A stretch of DNA of 9,625 nucleotides from GCA-002688135 sp964536565 (lineage in GTDB: Bacteria; Patescibacteriota; Patescibacteriia; Magasanikbacterales; GCA-002688135): the NCBI GenBank assembly GCA_964536565.1, contig CAZHXK010000047.1, forward strand, positions 1 through 9,625. The letters are read 5' to 3'. Positions 1 to 6,276 of this stretch are shown piece by piece (within the stretch, counting starts at the first letter, position 1; every line of letters starts with the position of its first letter). Below the pieces are notes generated by a model. That model ran no database searches and was not told where the DNA came from. It saw nothing but the letters and a program-made list of their open reading frames with translations. The position numbers were made by a program, and so were the translations under genes.

Positions 1-787
1 CAACTGAGAAAATAGCAACTGCTTCAGTAGACAGAAGGAAGTTGATGATATAGATTGTGATGTTTGAGGTGATACTCGATAATATCGCAAGGAGTGCCTG
101 CCACTTTCCATGCGCGGCAATAATTGCGCGGAATAGCGGTTCCTTGAGGGTAACAGTTTTTCGGTATGTGAGAGCAATCTTGAGCATATGTGGTGTAGCA
201 CCAAGCACTGACACCCCCGTAGCCACAACATATGAAACAAGCACGACCGTCACCGTAATTTTGTAGAAGATCAGTGCAGCTACCACGAATATCAGCCTCG
301 TAACGGGCTCAACCGAACTCCACAACGCTAGTGTTTTGAATCGCTTATGAATGTTGAACATGGTGTTGTATGTGGTCTTGAAGTACTGCATAACCACATA
401 CACCATCAAGACGAGAGCGGCGTTTACCATGAGCTGTCCGTATCGTAGCCCCAACTGCTCTTTGAACATCCACCCACTCAACATCAACAGAAGCAGGAGC
501 ACACCTTTGGTAATAAAATAGCTTGATAACAACCGTTTTGCATGTGCTTTCTTTCGTTCGGCAATGTAGCGTGTTGCATCAACCACAATCATGTCACCCA
601 TGCCGAGCGAGATAATTGCGAGTACTGGCCCTGTGATAGCGAGCGCGAGCATGACTTGTCCGTATTCCCGTAAGGACAGTAAGCTTGTCAGCAGCACAAC
701 AGTAGCAAAAGAGCTCGTCCGACTGACGACATTAGAAAATGCCATGGCGGCTATCCCCTGGAATATTTTGTGTACTGACTTAGTCAT
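1..787 (-). CDS. Wzx-like polysaccharide flippase, C-terminus cut off by the window edge
   Basis: The frame starts at an ATG and stays open for 262 codons to the left edge, so only the N-terminal half or so of the protein is visible. It reads as a polytopic membrane protein with about six hydrophobic segments near residues 12-37, 46-68, 93-108, 118-136, 162-190 and 230-252, separated by short basic loops. The pattern of a short amphipathic start, helix, a short loop containing YGQ (residues 42-44), helix, and later LLSTEAVAIFSV (251-262) is typical of the polysaccharide transporter/MATE-like flippases that move undecaprenyl-linked sugars to the outer face of the membrane. Its ATG lies inside the last codons of the upstream glycosyltransferase gene (8-bp overlap), so the two are probably translated together. 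The ribosome binding site is weak (AAAGAAAAG). A related exporter of the same superfamily cannot be excluded without the C-terminal half. Confidence 0.83.
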   Translation of the reverse strand, partial: MTKSVHKIFQGIAAMAFSNVVSRTSSFATVVLLTSLLSLREYGQVMLALAITGPVLAIISLGMGDMIVVDATRYIAERKKAHAKRLLSSYFITKGVLLLLLMLSGWMFKEQLGLRYGQLMVNAALVLMVYVVMQYFKTTYNTMFNIHKRFKTLALWSSVEPVTRLIFVVAALIFYKITVTVVLVSYVVATGVSVLGATPHMLKIALTYRKTVTLKEPLFRAIIAAHGKWQALLAILSSITSNITIYIINFLLSTEAVAIFSV

Positions 788-2129
788 GTATGATTCTTTT
801 CTTTATATCCATGATTCCGTATACCGCACAGAGTGTGATGAGTGGTGTTACCGGAAGCCTTAAACGAGGTGTATCTTTGTTCATGGATGAGATGAGCGCA
901 AAATACGTCATCATACCAATGATTGCAAGCAGAATCAGTCTATGTGCGAGCGTCCTGTGGTTTTTAGCATATACACACCATCCCCATGCCATCGCTACAG
1001 CCATGAGCGCCCACCAGAGCCTGCCGCCGAAATAGAGAAACGGGAAGAAAATCTGCGATGGAAGTGATATGTCATGCAGGAGAATACTATATGACCGCGA
1101 TGCTGAACTCTCGATAAAGAATACCCCCATCTTTTGGACAACAATACGAGCGAATAAAGGATAGTCTTGTGAGATTATCTCTTTCGATTCTTTCAGGAGA
1201 TACGACTGATTCTCAATATCAAATATGCCGAAGCGAACGAAGGATTGTTCGGGTGTTAAGTCGGTCAGCCCAGTATAACTGAGATCCGTGACTGCTTTAC
1301 TGACGAGTTCTTCATATGGTTCCTTGCCAGGAGTTTTGTACTCGAGGAAGCGAGGGACAGCGGTAATGTATGCATTTGCACCGCCCGTTGATGCGAGTGA
1401 GAATGTATCGTGTACTTTGTAGTTTCGGACAGACCACGGCGCAACAATGATAACCGTAAGTGTGATGAGTAGTGCCGCGTTTTTGATTCCCATCGTGCGA
1501 TGCTTTCTCCAGCGGACGATAACAAATAATAACGCGCAGAGTGGTATGAGCGGCAGTATGAACGGACGTGTTAAAACTGCGAGTCCAGATGCAATGCCCA
1601 TGACAGCAACATACCGAATGTCAGGCTTATCGTCTTTCATGTACCTAAAAAATGCCAAGAGTGCTGTCATGAAGAAGAACATGAACAACGTCTCGGACAT
1701 GAGTTGTGATGCGTTTGTGAGACGTCGCGATTCAAAGAGAAATAGAATTGTCCCCCACCATGCTGCCGTCGTGTTAAAAAGCGCAGTGCCAATTCTGTAG
1801 ACCAATACAAGTACATACGCAGCAATGATATTTTGAATAAAGACAATGACTGCGACTGATTTCGTGACTGCATACAGGCCCGCAACGAACATTGGATAGA
1901 GTGGCGTTCGAAGTGTTTGTGGGGCAAGATCTGGATGCATATAAAAACCTTTGTGCTCAAGTAGGTTGCGAGCAAGATCAAAATACAGTTCCGCATCTGA
2001 CGTCCACAGGAAACCACCTGATGCAGTCGTTGCGGTTAATATAAACACAACAACCTGGACTAAACAGGCCAGGGCGAATATACTTATTTCACGTTTTGAT
2101 TTGAATAAAAAGTTGAGGATTTTCTTCAT
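780..2129 (-). CDS. GT-C membrane glycosyltransferase, GT39/PMT_2 (ArnT-like) type
   Basis: This is a polytopic membrane protein of about 450 residues. Family hallmarks, numbered from the upstream ATG at 2144: an acidic first external loop with D50 in SDAELYFDLARNL (49-61), RTPLYP (79-84), SETLF (150-154), LTRP (191-194), PWSVRN (236-241) and a C-terminal RLRLP (427-431) before the last helix. Proteins of this type transfer a sugar from a polyprenyl-phosphate donor to a lipid, glycan or protein on the outer face of the membrane, with the first-loop Asp as the catalytic base. The stop overlaps the ATG of the flippase, which points to a shared role in lipid-linked glycan assembly. Start: the ATG at 2129 (MKKILNFLF, a basic start before helix 1) is preferred; the ATG at 2144 adds five residues. 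Neither has a clear ribosome binding site. Donor and acceptor are unknown. Confidence 0.88.
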   Translation of the reverse strand: MKKILNFLFKSKREISIFALACLVQVVVFILTATTASGGFLWTSDAELYFDLARNLLEHKGFYMHPDLAPQTLRTPLYPMFVAGLYAVTKSVAVIVFIQNIIAAYVLVLVYRIGTALFNTTAAWWGTILFLFESRRLTNASQLMSETLFMFFFMTALLAFFRYMKDDKPDIRYVAVMGIASGLAVLTRPFILPLIPLCALLFVIVRWRKHRTMGIKNAALLITLTVIIVAPWSVRNYKVHDTFSLASTGGANAYITAVPRFLEYKTPGKEPYEELVSKAVTDLSYTGLTDLTPEQSFVRFGIFDIENQSYLLKESKEIISQDYPLFARIVVQKMGVFFIESSASRSYSILLHDISLPSQIFFPFLYFGGRLWWALMAVAMAWGWCVYAKNHRTLAHRLILLAIIGMMTYFALISSMNKDTPRLRLPVTPLITLCAVYGIMDIKKRIIHD

Positions 2130-2732
2130 ATGTACGATAAACAATATTCACAGCAAGTATTGCGAACACGAGACAATGACATCATCATGAATTACGACGC
2201 TGTTGATGAACTTATTATTAAACATCTAGATTTAGCTTCGCACCATCACGTACTTGAGGTTGGATGCGACGAGGGATACACGCAGCGACGCGTGGAACCT
2301 TTAGTCGAACGAGTGGTTGGTGTCGATGTGAATGCTGATGCTGTAGCAGCTAATCCGTGCGCAGATGCACGGGTTACCTCTGGACCGTTACTTGATTTTG
2401 AAGACGCATCTTTTGATCGCGTCTATTCATCTCACACCATTGAGCACATCCCTGAACTTGAGCAGCACTTTGAAGAAGTGGCCCGAATGTTAAAACCAGG
2501 AGGTGTGTACGTCGCAGTATATCCTTGGGAGCTATTTCGTGGAATGGCAGCCATGCGTGCAGCAATGACGCTGTACGGGAATCCATGGCGCTCTCGGGAG
2601 ATGCATGTAAATAAATTGACACCACGAAAGCTGGATGCATTGCTTACGAATATCCCACTCTCACAGAGTTATTCTACGCTAAAATTCATGAACACACCAC
2701 AGTGGTTGAGTGTGTGGAAGAAATCAGTCTAA
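2130..2732 (+). CDS. Small class I SAM-dependent methyltransferase (Methyltransf_11-like)
   Basis: This is the only plus-strand gene seen. The 200-residue product has the class I methyltransferase landmarks: motif I VLEVGCDEGYT at 41-51 (SAM binding; the usual GCGxG is GCDEG here), an acidic residue after strand 2 in GVDVN (D66), SFDRVYSSHTIEHIP at 94-108, and LKPGG at 121-125. The C-terminal third is short, with WELFRGMAAMRAAMTLYGNPW resembling an acceptor-side lid. In this setting it may methylate a sugar or a lipid-linked glycan, but the family does not fix the substrate. Its ATG abuts the ATG of the divergent glycosyltransferase. A second in-frame ATG at 2187 (MNYDAVDE, residue 20) would leave a 57-bp intergenic gap and is a serious alternative. 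A GAGG lies 10 bases before the first ATG. The gene ends 12 bases before a bidirectional terminator. Confidence 0.87.
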   Translation: MYDKQYSQQVLRTRDNDIIMNYDAVDELIIKHLDLASHHHVLEVGCDEGYTQRRVEPLVERVVGVDVNADAVAANPCADARVTSGPLLDFEDASFDRVYSSHTIEHIPELEQHFEEVARMLKPGGVYVAVYPWELFRGMAAMRAAMTLYGNPWRSREMHVNKLTPRKLDALLTNIPLSQSYSTLKFMNTPQWLSVWKKSV

Positions 2733-2744
2733 CTTTCTATCTGT

Positions 2745-2784
2745 AAAAAAAATCCGCCTCCTGCCGTAGCTTTGGGCGGTTTTT
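2745..2784. terminator. Bidirectional intrinsic terminator between convergent genes (repeat copy 1)
   Basis: CCGCC (2754-2758) pairs with GGCGG (2775-2779) around a 16-base loop. The hairpin has eight A's on its left (a U-tract for minus-strand transcripts) and five T's on its right (for plus-strand transcripts). It sits between the plus-strand methyltransferase stop (2732) and the minus-strand small membrane-protein stop (2786-2788), so it can serve both. One mismatch interrupts the extension of the stem into the A/T flanks. Positions 2747-2793 are a near copy of 3205-3250. Confidence 0.8.
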
Positions 2785-2785
2785 G

Positions 2786-3121
2786 TTACGGATATTTAGA
2801 TCGGCGTTCGAGCTCTTGTCGAGAGCTAACTATGTCTACATGTGCGGTGATCCATATCACAGCACCTATAATGGCAAGTGCATAGACACCCCACATCATG
2901 GAACCTGCAATGATTGTTTCTGCACCCAGAGTTCCAAATATTGCTGCGGATAGATTCCAAACTACATGCAGTACTGGTATCAGGAAGACGAGCAAAGAGG
3001 TTCCTATTGCCGCCACCATTCTTCGCGCAGGCGTCTTCTCCACATGTGCCGTAAGGTCTTCTGTGGGCATCCTTTCGTAGTAGAAATATCCGGAAGCTTC
3101 TAGTGCTGGGTATTCACTCAC
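2786..3121 (-). CDS. Small two-helix membrane protein, function unknown (111 aa)
   Basis: I do not recognise this family. The protein has a polar N-terminal part of about 33 residues containing several aromatic residues (YFYYE, 12-16), then two hydrophobic helices near 35-57 and 71-93, and a charged tail with RQELERRSK at 101-109. The hairpin topology with both ends probably cytoplasmic is inferred from the basic flanks. The start is a GTG with a strong AGAGAGG site five bases upstream. An ATG five bases upstream of that GTG is out of frame and closes after two codons, so it is not the start. The gene has its own probable promoter (3152-3180) and terminator (2745-2784), so it appears monocistronic. 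It could be a membrane-anchored accessory or regulatory peptide, or a holin-like protein; nothing in the sequence decides this. Confidence 0.75.
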   Translation of the reverse strand: MSEYPALEASGYFYYERMPTEDLTAHVEKTPARRMVAAIGTSLLVFLIPVLHVVWNLSAAIFGTLGAETIIAGSMMWGVYALAIIGAVIWITAHVDIVSSRQELERRSKYP

Positions 3122-3151
3122 GACATCCTCTCTTCTTTTTGATCCTGATTA

Positions 3152-3180
3152 ACAGTAGCGGTTTTTGCTGACATTGTCAA
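3152..3180 (-). promoter_or_regulatory. Probable sigma70-type promoter of the 111-aa membrane protein
   Basis: On the minus strand a perfect TTGACA (3180-3175) is followed after exactly 17 bases by TACTGT (3157-3152), a weak -10 match. Transcription would start near 3145, giving a leader of about 25 bases that contains the AGAGAGG ribosome binding site. The -35 box overlaps an 11-bp palindrome (3169-3179). The weak -10 keeps confidence moderate. Confidence 0.55.
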
Positions 3181-3204
3181 TATACAGGACGAGAATCAGG
3201 CAAC

Positions 3205-3240
3205 AAAAAATCCGCCTCTGCCGTAGCGTTGGGCGGATTT
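3205..3240 (-). terminator. Intrinsic terminator after the 95-aa membrane protein (repeat copy 2)
   Basis: A perfect 9-bp stem (AAATCCGCC at 3208-3216 with GGCGGATTT at 3232-3240) encloses a 15-base loop. On the minus strand the stem is followed by six T's, which fits a factor-independent terminator acting 39 bases after the stop of the 95-aa gene (3280). On the plus strand the T-run is broken by a C. It is nearly identical to the terminator at 2745-2784, and the similarity extends through the flanking GTTAYGGAT. Confidence 0.85.
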
Positions 3241-3279
3241 CGTTATGGATCCGTCGATATGATTTGACTTACTCTTGTC

Positions 3280-3567
3280 CTACTTCTCTTTCGATCCGCA
3301 GCGGCCTAGCACCATATACCCCCTTCTAATCTGAGAGATGCACAGGAACCACAGCATCGATGCCAGAACCGCGATCAGCCACACCGACGTAAAATCGCCT
3401 GTGACCCGTGCGGATGGTATCCCGAAGATAAGCCAGCCCAGAGAAATTAGCATAATAGTCATGTTTGCATTTATCAGTTGCTTTGTAGATGCTATATATG
3501 CTTTTAATAATGATGAGCAGCATTCGCCTTTTGAAATATCTTTCTCCACGTTCCTTTCTTCCTTCAC
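3280..3567 (-). CDS. Small two-helix membrane protein, function unknown (up to 95 aa)
   Basis: I do not recognise this family. A charged N-terminal region (about 30 residues with a CC pair at 16-17) precedes two hydrophobic helices near 36-51 and 60-79 and a short basic tail (QIRRGYMVLGRCGSKEK, 79-95). The layout matches the 111-aa neighbour, but the sequences are not obviously homologous. The coordinates give the maximal frame, from a GTG at 3567 with no ribosome binding site. A second in-frame GTG at 3549 lies downstream of a purine-rich AAGGAAGAAAGG and about 35 bases after the predicted transcription start, so translation from 3549 (89 aa) is at least as likely. The gene has its own near-consensus promoter (3591-3619) and terminator (3205-3240). 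Its promoter begins only 27 bases after the stop of the upstream glycosyltransferase operon. Confidence 0.72.
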   Translation of the reverse strand: MKEERNVEKDISKGECCSSLLKAYIASTKQLINANMTIMLISLGWLIFGIPSARVTGDFTSVWLIAVLASMLWFLCISQIRRGYMVLGRCGSKEK

Positions 3568-3588
3568 TTACGTTATATCACACAATAC

Positions 3589-3630
3589 GCAGTATACACA
3601 GCATCTGACTTCTTGTCAACACTATACTGC
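3589..3630. repeat. Inverted repeat bracketing the promoter of the 95-aa gene
   Basis: GCAGTATA (3589-3596) and TATACTGC (3623-3630) are perfect 8-bp inverted arms separated by 26 bp. The left arm covers the -10 box and the right arm lies just upstream of the -35 box. The arm centres are 34 bp apart, about three helical turns, which could suit a dimeric or looping regulator. It could also be chance, since the -10 box itself contributes six of the eight matching bases. Confidence 0.45.
3591..3619 (-). promoter_or_regulatory. Strong sigma70-type promoter of the 95-aa membrane protein
   Basis: On the minus strand a perfect TTGACA (3619-3614) is followed by a 17-base spacer and TATACT (3596-3591, five of six consensus bases). 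The predicted start near 3584 leaves about 17 bases before the first GTG and about 35 before the second. The promoter sits directly behind the stop of the family 2 glycosyltransferase (3647), with no terminator between them, so read-through from the operon could also feed this gene. Confidence 0.78.
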
Positions 3631-3646
3631 CCTGTCGTTTCTAAAT

Positions 3647-4360
3647 TTATCTCTTTCCTCGAATATCAGTGAAGCGTATCCGTAGCGCAAACAACACATA
3701 CCTCCACCGTTTCCACGTATTAATTTTTGAAACCCCCTCTGTTCTCCCCTTCCACCAGGTAGGGATCTCTATCCACTTATACCCGAGCCTGAGCGGCTTA
3801 AGCGTGGTCTCCATCGCAATCTCATGCATCTCGCCCCACCAATCTACCTCTTTGATTAGTTTTGCATTGAAAAGTTTGAAGCCGTATGTGAGATCATGCA
3901 CACGTGTCCAGTAGATAATTCTAAATATAAACTGAAACCCTCTATTTAAAATGTATGTCATGGTGTCGTATCCTTTCACCCCTCCATCTGGAATCCACCG
4001 ACTAGGCAGCACAAGATCATATCCGTTCGCTGCCGCCGCAACCATCTTCGGAACTGTTTCAAGATCCATTTCATTATCGGCATCTATAATGAGCACATGC
4101 GTTCCAGTCACATGCGGAAACACCTGCTTATAAGCATGACCTAAACCGGGACACACCTTTTGAATCATGACCTGTATTTTGGGATGTTCTGAGGCGAGTT
4201 GCTGACACATACTAAAACATGCCGCACTGGACTGTGGTGCGACGATAAAAAATATATCATGAATGTTGTCTCCAATTCGTTCGTATAGTCCCTCAGTTAC
4301 AATCTTGAGAGATTGCACCTCGGACCAGATTGGAATGATGACAGATACCTTTGGAATCAT
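3647..4360 (-). CDS. Family 2 glycosyltransferase, DPM1-like (polyprenyl-phosphate sugar transferase type)
   Basis: The 237-residue GT-A fold protein opens with KVSVIIPIWSE (4-14), the first strand and nucleotide-binding start of GT2 enzymes, and has the metal-binding DAD at 93-95 inside LIIDADNEMD. DLVLPSRW (115-122), DLTYGFKLFN (155-164) and the acceptor-side GRTEGVSKI (205-213) resemble dolichyl-phosphate mannosyltransferases and bacterial relatives. No membrane helix is apparent, so it probably acts at the cytoplasmic face. By family it should transfer a sugar from a nucleotide donor to a polyprenyl phosphate or a glycan acceptor. It could therefore supply the lipid-linked donor used by the GT-C protein at the head of the same operon (inference). 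Its ATG overlaps the stop of the preceding SDR gene as ATGA. It is the last gene of the four-gene operon, with no clear terminator after it. Sugar specificity is unknown. Confidence 0.9.
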   Translation of the reverse strand: MIPKVSVIIPIWSEVQSLKIVTEGLYERIGDNIHDIFFIVAPQSSAACFSMCQQLASEHPKIQVMIQKVCPGLGHAYKQVFPHVTGTHVLIIDADNEMDLETVPKMVAAAANGYDLVLPSRWIPDGGVKGYDTMTYILNRGFQFIFRIIYWTRVHDLTYGFKLFNAKLIKEVDWWGEMHEIAMETTLKPLRLGYKWIEIPTWWKGRTEGVSKINTWKRWRYVLFALRIRFTDIRGKR

Positions 4361-5340
4361 ACTGTCATTGCGAGATTCTTTTTACGAGCGTCCGCTTTTT
4401 CTTTGTTAGCCTGATACCACTCGATCGTATTTGCGAGTCCTTCTTTGAGCGTAAACTCGGGTTGCCAGTCCAGATGCTCTTTCATCCGTGAAACATCAAG
4501 TACTTTTTTCATTTGGCCATCTGATTTTTCTGTATCCCACACAAGCTTTCCTTTAAAGTTCGTGAGTGATGCGATTGTTTCTGCTAGTTCTTTTACTGAA
4601 TTACCTTGTCCTGTTGTTATGTTGATTGGCTCGTGAGAGTGATATTGAGCAGTTGCTCGAATAACACCCTGTGCTGCGTCCTTCACATATAAAAAGTTGC
4701 GTGTTGGCTTTCCCGAACCCCATACCACCACCTCCGGTTTATTTTGCTGTACTGCTTCAGTAAACCTTCGAATGAGTGCACCAACCACATGAGACGAATC
4801 TGGATTAAAGTTATCTTCTTCACCGTACATGTTTGTCAGAATAAGAGAACTCACATCGAGATCGTACTGTTTGTTGTAAGCCCATGCTTGAACCGTGAGT
4901 ACGCGTTTTACAATCCCGTAATCGATGGCTGAGTCATGCGGTCGTCCTGAGAAAAGATCTGATTCTGACAGCACTTCCTTGCCTAAATAGCCGGGATACG
5001 AACAGTCTGATCCGATCACAACCAATCGTTCAATGTTACACAGATGTGATGCGTGAATAATATTTGTTCCCATCATCATGTTCTGGTGATACATGTGTGC
5101 AGGAAATGCCTCGTGAATGGGCGGTCCTCCATGCCATACAGCAGAGTGAATGATAATGTCGGGTTTGTAATTTTGTAAGCATGCGAGCGTCGCGTTTGGA
5201 TCTACTAGGTCGTACTCCGATGATCGTGGCACCACCACCTCACAATCGAACGCTTCCAGTTGCTTGACGATATGTGACCCTAAAAAACCCGAGCCTCCTG
5301 TTACCATCACTTTTTTGTCTTTGTAATATGCTTCGATCAT
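4357..5340 (-). CDS. GDP-L-fucose synthase-like SDR epimerase/reductase
   Basis: The 327-residue extended SDR has the NAD(P)-binding TGGSGFLG at 14-21, HSAVWHGG at 65-72, GSDCSYP at 110-116, YGIVK at 141-145 and SSHVVGALIRRF at 182-193. Against the E. coli GDP-fucose synthase (recalled catalytic residues S107, C109, Y136, K140, H179) the equivalents here are S111, C113, Y141, K145 and H184, with matching spacing. The epimerase Cys/His pair and the reductase Tyr/Lys pair are therefore both present, which supports a 3,5-epimerase/4-reductase acting on an NDP-4-keto-6-deoxyhexose. VVVWGSGKPTRNFLYVKD (204-221) is also typical of the family. No GDP-mannose 4,6-dehydratase is in the window, so the exact nucleotide sugar is open. 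Both ends overlap neighbours by 4 bp (ATGA), which places it firmly inside the operon. Confidence 0.9.
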   Translation of the reverse strand: MIEAYYKDKKVMVTGGSGFLGSHIVKQLEAFDCEVVVPRSSEYDLVDPNATLACLQNYKPDIIIHSAVWHGGPPIHEAFPAHMYHQNMMMGTNIIHASHLCNIERLVVIGSDCSYPGYLGKEVLSESDLFSGRPHDSAIDYGIVKRVLTVQAWAYNKQYDLDVSSLILTNMYGEEDNFNPDSSHVVGALIRRFTEAVQQNKPEVVVWGSGKPTRNFLYVKDAAQGVIRATAQYHSHEPINITTGQGNSVKELAETIASLTNFKGKLVWDTEKSDGQMKKVLDVSRMKEHLDWQPEFTLKEGLANTIEWYQANKEKADARKKNLAMTV

Positions 5341-6275
5341 ATATTTGAGTACGGATTTGGAATGGAAACGATTTTAAATGCATCAATCAATTCTCTCAAA
5401 CCTTCATCCATCGTAACTGATGTTTCAAACCCAGTCGCTCGGATCTTACTGTAATCAACTTCGTAGTCGCGCTGATCCTGATCTTTCGCGAATTCAGCGA
5501 AGTGAAGATAGAATTTTATACGTGCTCTGATTTTGTTCACAATATCTTCCTTAGTATGATTCATGGTTTCGTGACCAACGTTGTATGTTTGCCCCTTCAT
5601 GCGATCGTAGTTCTCAAGTCCGTGAATAAACACTCGCGCAATGTCTCGTACGTGAATAAATGTACGTCGGAAGTTCTTTTCGTACACAATAAGATGTTTT
5701 GTATGAAGAGATTGATATACAAAATCATTCACCATCAAGTCCATGCGTAGTCGTCCCGCTAAACCAAAAGCTGTCGCAAACCGATAAATAATAGGAGTGC
5801 AGTGCTGTTTCAAAATTTTCTCACCATCGAGCTTGTTGATGCCGTAAATCGTAAGCGGATTTGCCTCTGATTCTTCTGTACATACTCCATCAATCGCGCC
5901 ATACACCGAACCAGTTGACGCAAACTGTACTGTCTGGTGTGGCTGTGCAGCGCGGGCGATGTTTTCTGTTCCGCCTACGTTAACCTGATGCGCGAGCTGC
6001 TCATTCTTGCGACATGCAGGGTAGCCTACGATTGCAGCCAGGTGAATGATGTGATCGACCTGCCCTACCAATTTTTCTACGAGTAAACGATCAGATACAT
6101 CCCCCTCTACAAATTGGAAATTCTTGTCCCAAAAGTTTTGCAGAACACTCTTTCCGTTGTCGTACATGAGGTTATCAAGCACTGTCACTTGATACCCTTT
6201 TTGCAAAAGTGAGGGAACTAAAACAGACCCCACATAGCCCGCTCCTCCTGTCACCAATACTCGTTTCTTTTCCAT
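5337..6275 (-). CDS. NAD-dependent nucleotide-sugar epimerase/dehydratase (extended SDR)
   Basis: The 312-residue protein has the Rossmann dinucleotide motif TGGAGYVG (9-16), D34 at the end of strand 2, GDVSD (58-62), HLAAIVG (78-84), ASTGSVYG (119-126) and the catalytic YGINK (Y144, K148). RRTFIHVRDIA (203-213) and the C-terminal DQRDYEVDYSKI (267-278) are typical of GalE/WcaG-type sugar nucleotide enzymes. It most likely epimerises, dehydrates or reduces an NDP-sugar in the cytoplasm. The visible motifs do not separate these options, and no specific gene name is justified. It starts one base after the stop of the GT-C gene and ends in a 4-bp ATGA overlap with the fucose-synthase-like gene. 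A GGGAGG lies 15 bases before the ATG, rather far for a ribosome binding site, so coupling to the upstream gene is likely. Confidence 0.9.
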   Translation of the reverse strand: MEKKRVLVTGGAGYVGSVLVPSLLQKGYQVTVLDNLMYDNGKSVLQNFWDKNFQFVEGDVSDRLLVEKLVGQVDHIIHLAAIVGYPACRKNEQLAHQVNVGGTENIARAAQPHQTVQFASTGSVYGAIDGVCTEESEANPLTIYGINKLDGEKILKQHCTPIIYRFATAFGLAGRLRMDLMVNDFVYQSLHTKHLIVYEKNFRRTFIHVRDIARVFIHGLENYDRMKGQTYNVGHETMNHTKEDIVNKIRARIKFYLHFAEFAKDQDQRDYEVDYSKIRATGFETSVTMDEGLRELIDAFKIVSIPNPYSNI

Positions 6276-6276
6276 A

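Noticed and set aside
1447..1800. Plus-strand 117-codon frame and similar frames at 591-863 and 790-1035
   Set aside because: All are antisense to well-supported membrane-protein genes and show shadow-type composition.
3338..3685. 115-codon plus-strand frame opposite the 95-aa gene
   Set aside because: It is antisense to the 95-aa gene and its promoter, overlaps the end of the glycosyltransferase, and its composition shows no domain or ribosome binding site.
4357..6275. Possible alternative genetic code (TGA as sense codon), considered because small uncultivated lineages sometimes use it
   Set aside because: TGA serves as the stop in the 4-bp ATGA overlaps at 4357-4360 and 5337-5340, and no conserved frame reads through TGA.
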